NCBI GenBank assembly: GCA_050953085.1
Contig: JBMNLX010000009.1
Location: forward strand, 1-64,000
Direction: 5' to 3'
DNA: 64,000 bases
Source: UBA3946 sp002385755
GTDB taxonomy: Bacteria > Bacillota_I > Bacilli_A > ML615J-28 > CAG-698
The position numbers were made by a program, and so were the translations under genes. The notes under the pieces are model-generated. The model was not told where the DNA came from, did not search any database, and saw nothing but the letters and a program-made list of their open reading frames with translations. Positions 1-6,579 of this stretch are shown here, piece after piece (position 1 is the stretch's first letter; every line of letters starts with the position of its first letter).

Positions 1-5
1 TAAGA

Positions 6-1666
6 TAGTGTCAAATTGTTTTGGGTAAATACAAAAATGAAAAACATGGTGAAAGAATCACCATGTTCTGTATTAGTTTATTGATTCATCTTTACTTTAG
101 GGTGAGTCTCCGCTATAATTTAAGCGTCAAACCCAATACAGAGGAGGACCCACCATGTATAGTATACCACAAACTAATACAGGTTTGAAGAGGGATTCTA
201 GAAAATTTAAAATTTATAATATCGAATTCAGATTTGAAGAATTCGCCAAAGTGCTTGCAAGACAAGCGATAACCGAATGTCTTGAATCGATTGATAATCA
301 ATACTTTGAAAGTAAGCGATGGAAATCAACTCATAAGAATCACGGTTTTAAAGAACGAACGCTTATTACTTCCCTTGGCGTCATTAGGTTTAGAAGGCGA
401 TATTATGTTGCCTTAAATAAATCCAAAGGACACGAAAACTACTTCTTCGTCGATAGGTTTTGCGATATAGGTAAATATTCACGCCTTACGGCGGGCGCCA
501 TGCTTAGGTTAACCCAAATGGCCGTGGAAGTAAATGCTTCTTTCGCCGCTAAACACGCTTTAACCGACGTTGAGATCTCGAGACAAACGGTATCCAACTT
601 ACTGAAAAGCTTTAAGCCGATAATTCACGATATTCCCAGAACTGAAGAAATGATCGAAAGATGTAATCTCGCAAAAGAAACTGTCTACATTGAGCTTGAC
701 GAAGCGCACTGTAACCTTCAAGAAAAACAATTTCAGGGGAAACGCAAGAAAAACGCTCTCGCCAATCTCGGTTTGCTTCATACTGGGCATTCTCCCGATA
801 CTTTACGTTCCAAACGCAAAGAACTCGAAAATAAGCGTTATTTTGGCGGTTTAAACGTTGATACAGGCAGTTTTTGTGATCGGATCTATGGTTACATCTT
901 AAAACGCTTTAAAACATCAGACTTAAAACGGATTTTTGTAAGCGGTGATGGCGCTAAATGGATTAACAACTTCGCATCAATACTAAGGGACTGTTTTAGA
1001 GCAGAAGATATTGACGTCATTCAAGTACTTGATAAATTCCACCTGAGAAAAAGGCTAACAACGATTTTCTCCGGCGACAGTCAAATGATTAATTTCTTCT
1101 TCGATAATCTGGGGGAACTCGACGCGGGGAAATTCAAGCTAATCGCGAATAATTTCTACCAAAAGCGCCCGAATCATAAATGTAGTCCCGAAGTCTTCCG
1201 CTCCCATGTTAAGTACATATGCGATAATTTCAAATTCATCAAAAACCAGCTTCATCCGGAATACAAAACCTCATGCAGTATGGAAGGACACGTCTCCCAT
1301 GTGTTGGCATCGCGTCTTACGTCAAGGCCTAAAGCCTTTAATAGAGCGAGTTTGGAAGCCTTAATACAGTTAACAATCATGAGAGCAAATCTTCACGAAC
1401 TAACAGCGGAAGATATCATTGAATGGCGAAAGCCGGTTCCGGAAGAAGCAAAACAAGTCAGAAGCAAATCCGCATACAAGATGCATAAAAGGTTTTATGA
1501 CTTTAACGTCGATTTAAAGGTCATGGAATCAAGCAACGCCAAGATGAAGGATTTCATACATAAAATCGTTTCACCTAAATGGTTGTATAGTTAAAAACAC
1601 TTAAAAATTTCGACGCCTATTTATAGCCTAACTAATACTGTATTTACCCAATAAAATTTTACACTA
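6..1666 (+). mobile_element. ISLre2-family insertion sequence, complete
   Basis: One transposase gene lies between imperfect 27-bp terminal inverted repeats at 6-32 and 1640-1666. Both ends read TAGTGT inward and share the inner block TTGGGTAAATAC; 23 or so of 27 positions match. No target-site duplication is visible: only five bases precede the left end (TAAGA) and they do not match the CCTCGGG that follows the right end. The right end sits 18 bp before the -35 box of the adjacent tRNA-Leu gene. A 9-bp relic of the same right end (TTTACACTA) precedes the second tRNA-Leu copy near 11,096. Confidence 0.85.
155..1594 (+). CDS. ISLre2-family transposase
   Basis: The 479-residue product matches the ISLre2/UPF0236 transposase family, found mainly in Bacillota and known to move the element. 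The N-terminal third has the family's conserved TSLGVIRFRRRYY-type strand region. Acidic residues that could form the catalytic triad are in YIELDEAH (about residue 180), VSGDGAKWI (about 270) and VLDKFHLRK (about 295). The ATG follows a good Shine-Dalgarno site, GAGGAGG, six bases upstream. The length is normal for the family and there is no internal stop, so it may be functional. The catalytic assignment is my inference from position; the family call is firm. Confidence 0.9.
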   Translation: MYSIPQTNTGLKRDSRKFKIYNIEFRFEEFAKVLARQAITECLESIDNQYFESKRWKSTHKNHGFKERTLITSLGVIRFRRRYYVALNKSKGHENYFFVDRFCDIGKYSRLTAGAMLRLTQMAVEVNASFAAKHALTDVEISRQTVSNLLKSFKPIIHDIPRTEEMIERCNLAKETVYIELDEAHCNLQEKQFQGKRKKNALANLGLLHTGHSPDTLRSKRKELENKRYFGGLNVDTGSFCDRIYGYILKRFKTSDLKRIFVSGDGAKWINNFASILRDCFRAEDIDVIQVLDKFHLRKRLTTIFSGDSQMINFFFDNLGELDAGKFKLIANNFYQKRPNHKCSPEVFRSHVKYICDNFKFIKNQLHPEYKTSCSMEGHVSHVLASRLTSRPKAFNRASLEALIQLTIMRANLHELTAEDIIEWRKPVPEEAKQVRSKSAYKMHKRFYDFNVDLKVMESSNAKMKDFIHKIVSPKWLYS

Positions 1667-1684
1667 CCTCGGGATAAAATCCGC

Positions 1685-1713
1685 TTGCAATTTTGCGCGA
1701 AACATGGTAAAAT
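1685..1713 (+). promoter_or_regulatory. promoter of tRNA-Leu copy 1
   Basis: TTGCAA (-35, 1685-1690) and TAAAAT (-10, 1708-1713) are separated by 17 bp and end 11 bp before the tRNA. This is a sigma-A type promoter by sequence. Confidence 0.75.
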
Positions 1714-1724
1714 ATTAAAGCAAT

Positions 1725-1807
1725 GCGGGTATGGCGGAACTGGCAGACGCGCTAGACTTAGAATCTAGTTCTTCGGAGTGCAGGTTCAATTCCTGTTACC
1801 CGCACCA
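1725..1807 (+). tRNA. tRNA-Leu (anticodon UAG), copy 1
   Basis: The acceptor arms GCGGGTA and TACCCGC pair fully, followed by A73 and an encoded CCA. The anticodon stem CTAGA/TCTAG encloses the loop CTTAGAA, giving anticodon TAG, which reads CUA codons. The long variable arm typical of class II tRNA-Leu is present, and the T loop is GTTCAAT. An identical gene is at 11,163. Confidence 0.95.
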
Positions 1808-1820
1808 TATTGAAAGCATA

Positions 1821-1852
1821 GGTTTGATACAAAAGTGTCAAGCCTTTTTTAT
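1821..1852 (+). terminator. intrinsic terminator after tRNA-Leu copy 1
   Basis: GGTTTGATAC and GTGTCAAGCC pair (with G-U pairs) around an AAAA loop and are followed by six T. A near copy of this hairpin, with the same flanking ATTTGG, occurs at 6463-6493. Confidence 0.75.
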
Positions 1853-1961
1853 TTGGAATAAAAGGCAAAAATCCCTATATTCCATTTGCCACCAAGTTAT
1901 AGCAAGCATAGAAGCGTATGTTTATAATGAATATTTAGAAGTTTTTAGCCAAAACATAACT

Positions 1962-2017
1962 ACAATTTAACGATTACCCTACAATTTAACGATTACCCTA
2001 CAATTTAACGATTATCT
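1962..2017. repeat. three tandem 19-bp repeats
   Basis: The unit ACAATTTAACGATTACCCT occurs at 1962-1980 and 1981-1999 without a mismatch, and at 2000-2017 with a slightly changed end (ATTATCT). There are no spacers, so this is not CRISPR. Its role is unknown; protein-binding iterons are one possibility. Confidence 0.9.
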
Positions 2018-2174
2018 AAAATTTATATGAATGTAATATATAGCAAAAGTTAACAGGTTAATTAACATCGATATTTATAAGATGGTATTTATGACAAAAA
2101 CATGATATAATTAACAGAGTTAAAAAGGGTTTAAAATCCTAAAATGTATTAATAAGAAAGCAGGTAAAAAAATA

Positions 2175-2233
2175 GGAAAATCATATACTTTTATTGGTAA
2201 ATGATATGCTTTTCTCGGTAAATATGGGTAAAT
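2175..2233. repeat. 21-bp-period iteron-like repeats, copy A
   Basis: Units start at 2175, 2196 and 2217. They begin GGAAAAT or GGTAAAT, followed by CATATACTTTT or GATATGCTTTT; the third unit is partial. The same array is found at 3404 (copy B) and, more diverged, at 6252 (copy C). Homology between A and B extends to about 2302 with gaps. Confidence 0.85.
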
Positions 2234-2392
2234 CGAAAAAAGGGTTAAGAATAGTGGAATACAAATATAAATAATGCAAGAAACTGATCAGAAATGGTGG
2301 TTCTCTTTTGAAAAGCCTTTTTTTTGGGGTGCTGATGTGTTAAAATATAAATAATAAAATGTTTCTAAAAAAAATAAAAGGAGAAAAATCAA

Positions 2393-3364
2393 ATGAAAAA
2401 AATAGTAAAAACACTAACAGTACTTTTGGTTTTTGTGTTAGGACTAGGATTGACAGCTTGCAACAAAAATTCTTTAACCATGCCTAAACCTAAAGGAAAA
2501 GTAGTTCAATATAATAATTTTGAGCTTGAAAAAAAATTTGACAAACTAAAATTTGAAAATAAAAAAGACAAACTTATTCAAGCTAGTAGAACGCTAAACA
2601 TTCATGAAGAAGATATTGATTACAATTATGAACAAACTCAAGAATATACAATGGTTAAAGACACCAACACCAACGATTTGTGGCTCAATCTTAAACATTC
2701 ATATAGTGAATCTGATGGCAAATATAAAATTGCGGTAAATGGGTATGAATCTAAAAACTATACATATTTTGATGTTGATTTCACAAACAACAAAAAGTTT
2801 GATGATGAAGACTATAATATAGAACTATATAATGGTAAATATAAAATAAAAAAAGAAGAAGGAATTTGGTATGATTCTAATTCACTATATGATTTACTAT
2901 CGGATTATGGTATATATTTTGATGATGATTTAGACTTTGAAGACGCTTATTATTACTTTGAAGAGGACTTCTTTTTAGAACTTAACGAAATAGGATATAA
3001 AAAACTTAAATTTTATGAAACTAATGAATTATTTACGATTGAATTAAAAATTACTTTAGATGATCTAAAAAAAGAAAAAGATGATTTTTACGACTTGGTA
3101 AATGATTGGTTTAATTTACCGGATAATATCGATGATTTAAATAAGTTTGACATTCATTATGTGTATGTGTTTGAAAAAAACTATTTAATAGAATTTGGTT
3201 ACAAAGAATCTATCCAATTCAGTGAATACGAAAATAATGATGATGAGTATTCTAAATTAAAAAATGATTTTGAAATAATAATTAAATATACGGATAAAAA
3301 GCCGAAAGAATATAAATATTCAGACTATGAACTAATTGAAGATTCAGAAGATATAATTAAGTAA
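2393..3364 (+). CDS. orphan lipoprotein of the accessory island
   Basis: The 323-residue product begins with a lipoprotein signal peptide: a KK n-region, a Leu/Val-rich h-region, and the lipobox LTAC with Cys23 as the predicted lipidated residue. It should be anchored on the outer face of the membrane. The mature part is extremely rich in Asp, Glu, Lys, Tyr and Asn, with dense acidic runs at about residues 165-200 (DDDLDFEDAYYYFEEDFF). I recognise no domain. The gene is strongly AT-rich compared with the housekeeping genes after 11 kb, as expected of foreign DNA. It is flanked by two copies of a 130-bp repeat (A and B), and the downstream copy ends in a strong terminator. The ATG has AAAGGAG nine bases upstream. 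Function is unknown. Confidence 0.75.
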   Translation: MKKIVKTLTVLLVFVLGLGLTACNKNSLTMPKPKGKVVQYNNFELEKKFDKLKFENKKDKLIQASRTLNIHEEDIDYNYEQTQEYTMVKDTNTNDLWLNLKHSYSESDGKYKIAVNGYESKNYTYFDVDFTNNKKFDDEDYNIELYNGKYKIKKEEGIWYDSNSLYDLLSDYGIYFDDDLDFEDAYYYFEEDFFLELNEIGYKKLKFYETNELFTIELKITLDDLKKEKDDFYDLVNDWFNLPDNIDDLNKFDIHYVYVFEKNYLIEFGYKESIQFSEYENNDDEYSKLKNDFEIIIKYTDKKPKEYKYSDYELIEDSEDIIK

Positions 3365-3403
3365 TAATAAACACAATAACCTAAGTTTATGACGTCTCAA
3401 ATA

Positions 3404-3462
3404 GGAAAATCATATACTTCTATAGGTAAATGATATGCTTTTCTCGGTAAATATGGGTAAAT
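3404..3462. repeat. 21-bp-period iteron-like repeats, copy B
   Basis: Units start at 3404, 3425 and 3446 and match copy A almost exactly; the second unit, GGTAAATGATATGC and onward, is identical to 2196-2216. Together with the hairpin at 3509 this is a roughly 130-bp repeat of 2172-2302. Confidence 0.85.
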
Positions 3463-3508
3463 TGAAAAACAAGTAAAAATCACTAAAAAACATACATAAA
3501 AACGCAAG

Positions 3509-3539
3509 GAACTGATCAGAAATGATTGGTTCTTTTTTT
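3509..3539 (+). terminator. intrinsic terminator after the lipoprotein gene
   Basis: GAACTGATCA and TGATTGGTTC form a 10-bp stem with two G-U pairs and a GAAA tetraloop, followed by seven T. The corresponding hairpin in repeat copy A (2281-2302) has lost its pairing in the middle. Confidence 0.85.
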
Positions 3540-3724
3540 CCGTGTTTTAAAAATCTAAAAAAATAAAAAGTGAATTTGTATGCTCTGAGACAACCCATTC
3601 AATGAATACTAGTGCGGTACAATTCATGTGAGCTGGTTTTAACCTACTGCATAAGCAGTGCGAGAAATATGTATATGTCAACATAAAATTGGGTCAGATT
3701 GATATTTTAAAATTGGGTCACTTT

Positions 3725-4465
3725 TTACCTGTTCAACCATTCTTTTGTAACCCTTAATCTGTAAGAATCACCTGTGATGTTGATAACATATGCTTTATAG
3801 GTGAGCCGGTCTACCATTGCCGCTGTCAATGCAGGATCATGGAATATTTCCTGCCATCTGCTGAACGCAAGGTTCGTTGTTATGATGATTGATTTTTGTT
3901 CGCTCCGCATCGATAGCAAGTTAAATAACAATTCGCTTCCTTGCTTATCGAAGCTTATATAGCCGAGTTCGTCCAGAATGACCAAATCATAATTTATGAA
4001 TTTTTTCTTGTAATTCGTAAGTTGGTTTAAGGTCATGTTTTCTTTTAGTTCTGTTATCAAGTTCGGAACTGTGATGAAAAGAACACTTTTTCTTTCCATG
4101 CAGGCTTTGATTCCCAAACCGATTGCCGTATGGGTTTTACCCACTCCCGGATTTCCAACTAAGATGATGTTTCTGCCTTGATCTATGAAACTCAAGCTTT
4201 GCAGTTCTCTAATCCTATTTGCAACCTCTAACGGAAAAACATTGTAATCCAAATCCGTTAGATACTTAAGATAGGGAAATCTAGCCGCTTTTATGCGCCT
4301 ATCTATTCCGTTCCTATCCCTTGCCTCATTTTCTTTGATTAAAATGTATTTTAGAAATTGCTCATAACTGAACTGTTTATCCAATGATTCATTTATTGCT
4401 TCCTGGTAATTGTTCTTAATGTAGGGAAGCCTTAATCTTTTGGCCAGTTTCTGAATTTCATTCAT
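3725..4465 (-). CDS. istB: IS21 transposition helper ATPase IstB
   Basis: The 246-residue product is an AAA+ ATPase of the DnaC/IstB type, which assembles on target DNA and stimulates the IstA transposase. The Walker A motif GNPGVGKTH is at about residues 104-112, Walker B is LVILDELGY at about 157-165, and the sensor region IIITTNL is near residue 197. The N-terminal IstB helical domain precedes them. The start codon overlaps the end of istA by 8 bp, the usual coupled arrangement. Full length (the family is about 250 residues). Confidence 0.93.
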   Translation of the reverse strand: MNEIQKLAKRLRLPYIKNNYQEAINESLDKQFSYEQFLKYILIKENEARDRNGIDRRIKAARFPYLKYLTDLDYNVFPLEVANRIRELQSLSFIDQGRNIILVGNPGVGKTHTAIGLGIKACMERKSVLFITVPNLITELKENMTLNQLTNYKKKFINYDLVILDELGYISFDKQGSELLFNLLSMRSEQKSIIITTNLAFSRWQEIFHDPALTAAMVDRLTYKAYVINITGDSYRLRVTKEWLNR

Positions 4466-5996
4466 TTTCCATCACCTGTTGGCCGAAGAGAAGAGATGCA
4501 TAGCCAAGCTGCTTCATGCTAGCTTGGTCTACTTCGCTTCCGTAAGTCTTATTCAAAAATTCCATTGTCTTTCTGTACTTTGACTTCCCTATGATCCCCA
4601 TTTCTATGCCCACTTCATAAAAGTCATCAAATGCATTAGTATTCTTTAGAAAATGTAGAAATTCTCTGGGATTAGTGGTAAAATAAGTTTTGTAGATGGC
4701 TTGCAAGATAACCGGAGCTTGCTTTATGGCATAGGAATTCTTTAAAGCTTTCGGTTTCTTGAGGAGAGTGTCAATATAGTGCATGATATTGATTGAATAC
4801 TCTCCTTTGCCATCTTTTTTCTTGTGCTTTGCAATCAGATTCCCCTTTTCATCATAAACAAGCAAATATTTAACGTAGACATTGCAAAGAACACGTTTTT
4901 CTACGTATTTGTCCGGAACGGAATAAAAGTTGCCGTCTACAGAGACCAACGAATAATTGTTTACTTTGGCGTATTGCAGCCTACCGAGTTCATAAGGATG
5001 AGTCGGAAGAGGGAGCAGGAATTGTTTTTCCTTTTCAAATTCGGCCATAAAAGGCTTATTTCTCTTGTCCAGTTCGTTTTCAAAGTAAATAAATAGTTCT
5101 TCCTCGGAATCAAATTCATACTTAAGGGAGAAGAAATCTCTTCTTATAACCTTTCCGCTATTTTCAACGTGCCCTTTTTCGTTTGCGCTATAGGGATTGC
5201 ATACTTCGATTTTGAAACCGTAATAGTTGCTTATTTTTATGAGTTCATCCGTATATTCCCTTTCGTTTTTGAAACAAAATCTCTTGACGACATTACTCAT
5301 GTTATCAAAGACTATCGTTTTAAAAACTCCGCCGCAGAAATTGAAAAATCGAACGAGGCTATCCAGGAAGTTTTCCATTTTTTCATTCTTATACAGAACC
5401 CCAAAGACAATGTTGCTTTTAGGGATTGAAATTATGGCCATATGGTAAATAACGATCTTGCCTTTGATAATAACTTTTACCCGGTGAAAATCATATTGGG
5501 CTATATCTCCGTATTCATAGTACTGTTTGATGAAGCATTCTTTTGTTTTTTGCTTTAATTCTCTTACTTTCGCTCTGACTGTGGATTCAGAGATTTTGAA
5601 ACCTTCGCTGATAAGAGTACGGTGAATCAATGCTGCGGTCAATTGTTGTTTGTTTTTGCCGAGCAAGGCATTCCTTTCTTCGTTTATTCGGCTCATCTCT
5701 TTGATTCTTCTCTCGACTTCTTCGGTAAAGACGGTTCGCAATCTTTCTGCTTTTTTTCTCTTTGGCTTTCCACAGATTTCTTCCTGAAGAATAAAGATTT
5801 TAGCTTGATCGGTTTCATTTTTCAATAATTCCATCAATCTTTTGTATTCCTTAATGTAAGAATTGACGGTGTTTTTTGAAATCCCTAATTCTTTAGCGAT
5901 ACTTCGATTTGATTGTCCGTTTTTGTGTCTGACTATAATTTCATTCTTAGTAAAAATAGAGATCACCCTTTCATTCACCTCACAATCAGGAAACAA
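4458..5996 (-). CDS. istA: IS21 transposase IstA
   Basis: The 512-residue DDE transposase has an N-terminal helix-turn-helix (SNRSIAKELGISKNTVNSY, about residues 30-48) for binding the terminal repeats. A second DNA-binding segment is near residue 115. The integrase core runs from about 150 to 330; DFHRV, VFDNMSNV and a Glu in GHVENSGK fit the catalytic D, D and E. The C-terminal part resembles the Mu-transposase beta-barrel. It is full length, and no frameshift was seen. Its N-terminus reads MFPDCEVNERVIS and the start lies within 100 bp of the element's right end. Confidence 0.93.
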   Translation of the reverse strand: MFPDCEVNERVISIFTKNEIIVRHKNGQSNRSIAKELGISKNTVNSYIKEYKRLMELLKNETDQAKIFILQEEICGKPKRKKAERLRTVFTEEVERRIKEMSRINEERNALLGKNKQQLTAALIHRTLISEGFKISESTVRAKVRELKQKTKECFIKQYYEYGDIAQYDFHRVKVIIKGKIVIYHMAIISIPKSNIVFGVLYKNEKMENFLDSLVRFFNFCGGVFKTIVFDNMSNVVKRFCFKNEREYTDELIKISNYYGFKIEVCNPYSANEKGHVENSGKVIRRDFFSLKYEFDSEEELFIYFENELDKRNKPFMAEFEKEKQFLLPLPTHPYELGRLQYAKVNNYSLVSVDGNFYSVPDKYVEKRVLCNVYVKYLLVYDEKGNLIAKHKKKDGKGEYSINIMHYIDTLLKKPKALKNSYAIKQAPVILQAIYKTYFTTNPREFLHFLKNTNAFDDFYEVGIEMGIIGKSKYRKTMEFLNKTYGSEVDQASMKQLGYASLLFGQQVMENE

Positions 5997-6139
5997 AATT
6001 TTCCGTATTATGAGGTTATTTTATCATGAGTGACCCAATTTTAAATTATCGTTTTGTTATTTTTTTACCCAATTTTATAATATCATTTACAAAATAGTCG
6101 TAGTTCCTCAAAACTTTAAGATAAATGAAATGAGGACTG

Positions 6140-6298
6140 ATGATGAAAAAGGACATTTATCAAACATGGAAAAATGATGGTTCATTAAACTCAAAACTGC
6201 CTATTTCAGAAATGATACCTGCAGTTGCTACAGTGTATGAATGCTTAAATCGGAAAATCATATACCTAGATAGGAAACTCATATACTTTATTGGGTAA
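6140..6298 (+). pseudogene. short 52-codon reading frame, probable gene fragment
   Basis: ATG at 6140 is followed by 52 codons. The first 36 codons read like protein (TWKNDGSLNSKLPISEMIPA), and the frame then runs straight into the 21-bp repeats of copy C and stops at 6296. This suggests the 5' end of a gene whose remainder was replaced by the repeat, but I do not recognise the family and it could be a chance frame. Confidence 0.3.
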
Positions 6299-6314
6299 AC
6301 GAATACATGAATAT
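6252..6314. repeat. 21-bp-period iteron-like repeats, copy C
   Basis: Three units start at 6252 (GGAAAATCATATAC), 6273 (GGAAACTCATATAC) and 6294 (GGTAAACGAATACA), each 21 bp long. They are diverged relatives of copies A and B with the same spacing. Confidence 0.75.
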
Positions 6315-6350
6315 TCATCTCAAAAACTGCCTAACAAAGCCATCAATATT

Positions 6351-6430
6351 AGGGGTGTAGTAAAAAAATCAAGGGTGTAGTAAATTTTGCTAGGGGTGTA
6401 GTAAAATTTATTAGGGGTGCGCTGGTGTAT
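6351..6430. repeat. four degenerate repeats of about 21 bp
   Basis: AGGGGTGTAGTAAA or a close variant begins at 6351, 6371, 6392 and 6413; the last copy is degenerate (AGGGGTGCGC). The unit differs from the other two repeat families in the island. Confidence 0.75.
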
Positions 6431-6462
6431 CAAAATAGGTCACCTAACACAAGTTGATAGAA

Positions 6463-6493
6463 TAGGTTTGATACAATCGTATCAGGCCTTTTT
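6463..6493 (+). terminator. orphan terminator hairpin, copy of the one after tRNA-Leu
   Basis: GGTTTGATAC and GTATCAGGCC pair around AATC and are followed by seven T and ATTTGG. It closely resembles 1821-1852, so the segment after tRNA-Leu copy 1 seems to be repeated here without a tRNA. Confidence 0.65.
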
Positions 6494-6579
6494 TTATTTG
6501 GCAGATAGGGTGATTTGTCCTTTTTGCCAGAAATAATTTAAAATTATATTCTTGAGAATTGGACGATTAAATGTTATAA

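Larger units (their letters stand above)
1658..1808. repeat. 151-bp perfect direct repeat containing tRNA-Leu, copy 1
   Basis: This stretch is identical base for base to 11,096-11,246. It covers the last 9 bp of the ISLre2 right end, the tRNA promoter, the whole tRNA-Leu and one base after CCA. The sequences differ immediately outside both ends. Confidence 0.95.
1853..2392. other. AT-rich non-coding region with repeats
   Basis: I see no credible gene here. The stretch contains three 19-bp tandem repeats (1962-2017), the 21-bp iteron-like repeats of copy A (2175-2233), a decayed hairpin at 2281-2302, and the Shine-Dalgarno site AAAGGAG for the lipoprotein gene. The 79-codon reading frame that begins inside the tRNA is not believed to be a gene. 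Confidence 0.6.
3676..6091 (-). mobile_element. IS21-family insertion sequence
   Basis: The element carries istA and istB and has ends beginning TGTCAA (3676) and, on the other strand, TGTAAA (6091). As usual in IS21, each end carries repeated inner motifs: AAAATTGGGTCA near 3686 and 3709 on the left, and its complement near 6031 and ACCCAATTTTAT at 6067 on the right. I could not identify a target duplication in the flanks (ATATGTATA left, AAATAGTCG right). Confidence 0.85.

Noticed and set aside
1731..1970. 79-codon plus-strand frame
   Set aside because: It begins inside tRNA-Leu and runs through the terminator; no ribosome-binding site or protein-like composition.
1962..2233. Possible CRISPR array
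   Set aside because: Repeats are directly abutting or 21-bp periodic with no unique spacers, and no cas genes are nearby.
3666..6100. Target-site duplications of the IS elements
   Set aside because: I compared the flanks of all four elements and found no convincing duplication, so none is claimed.
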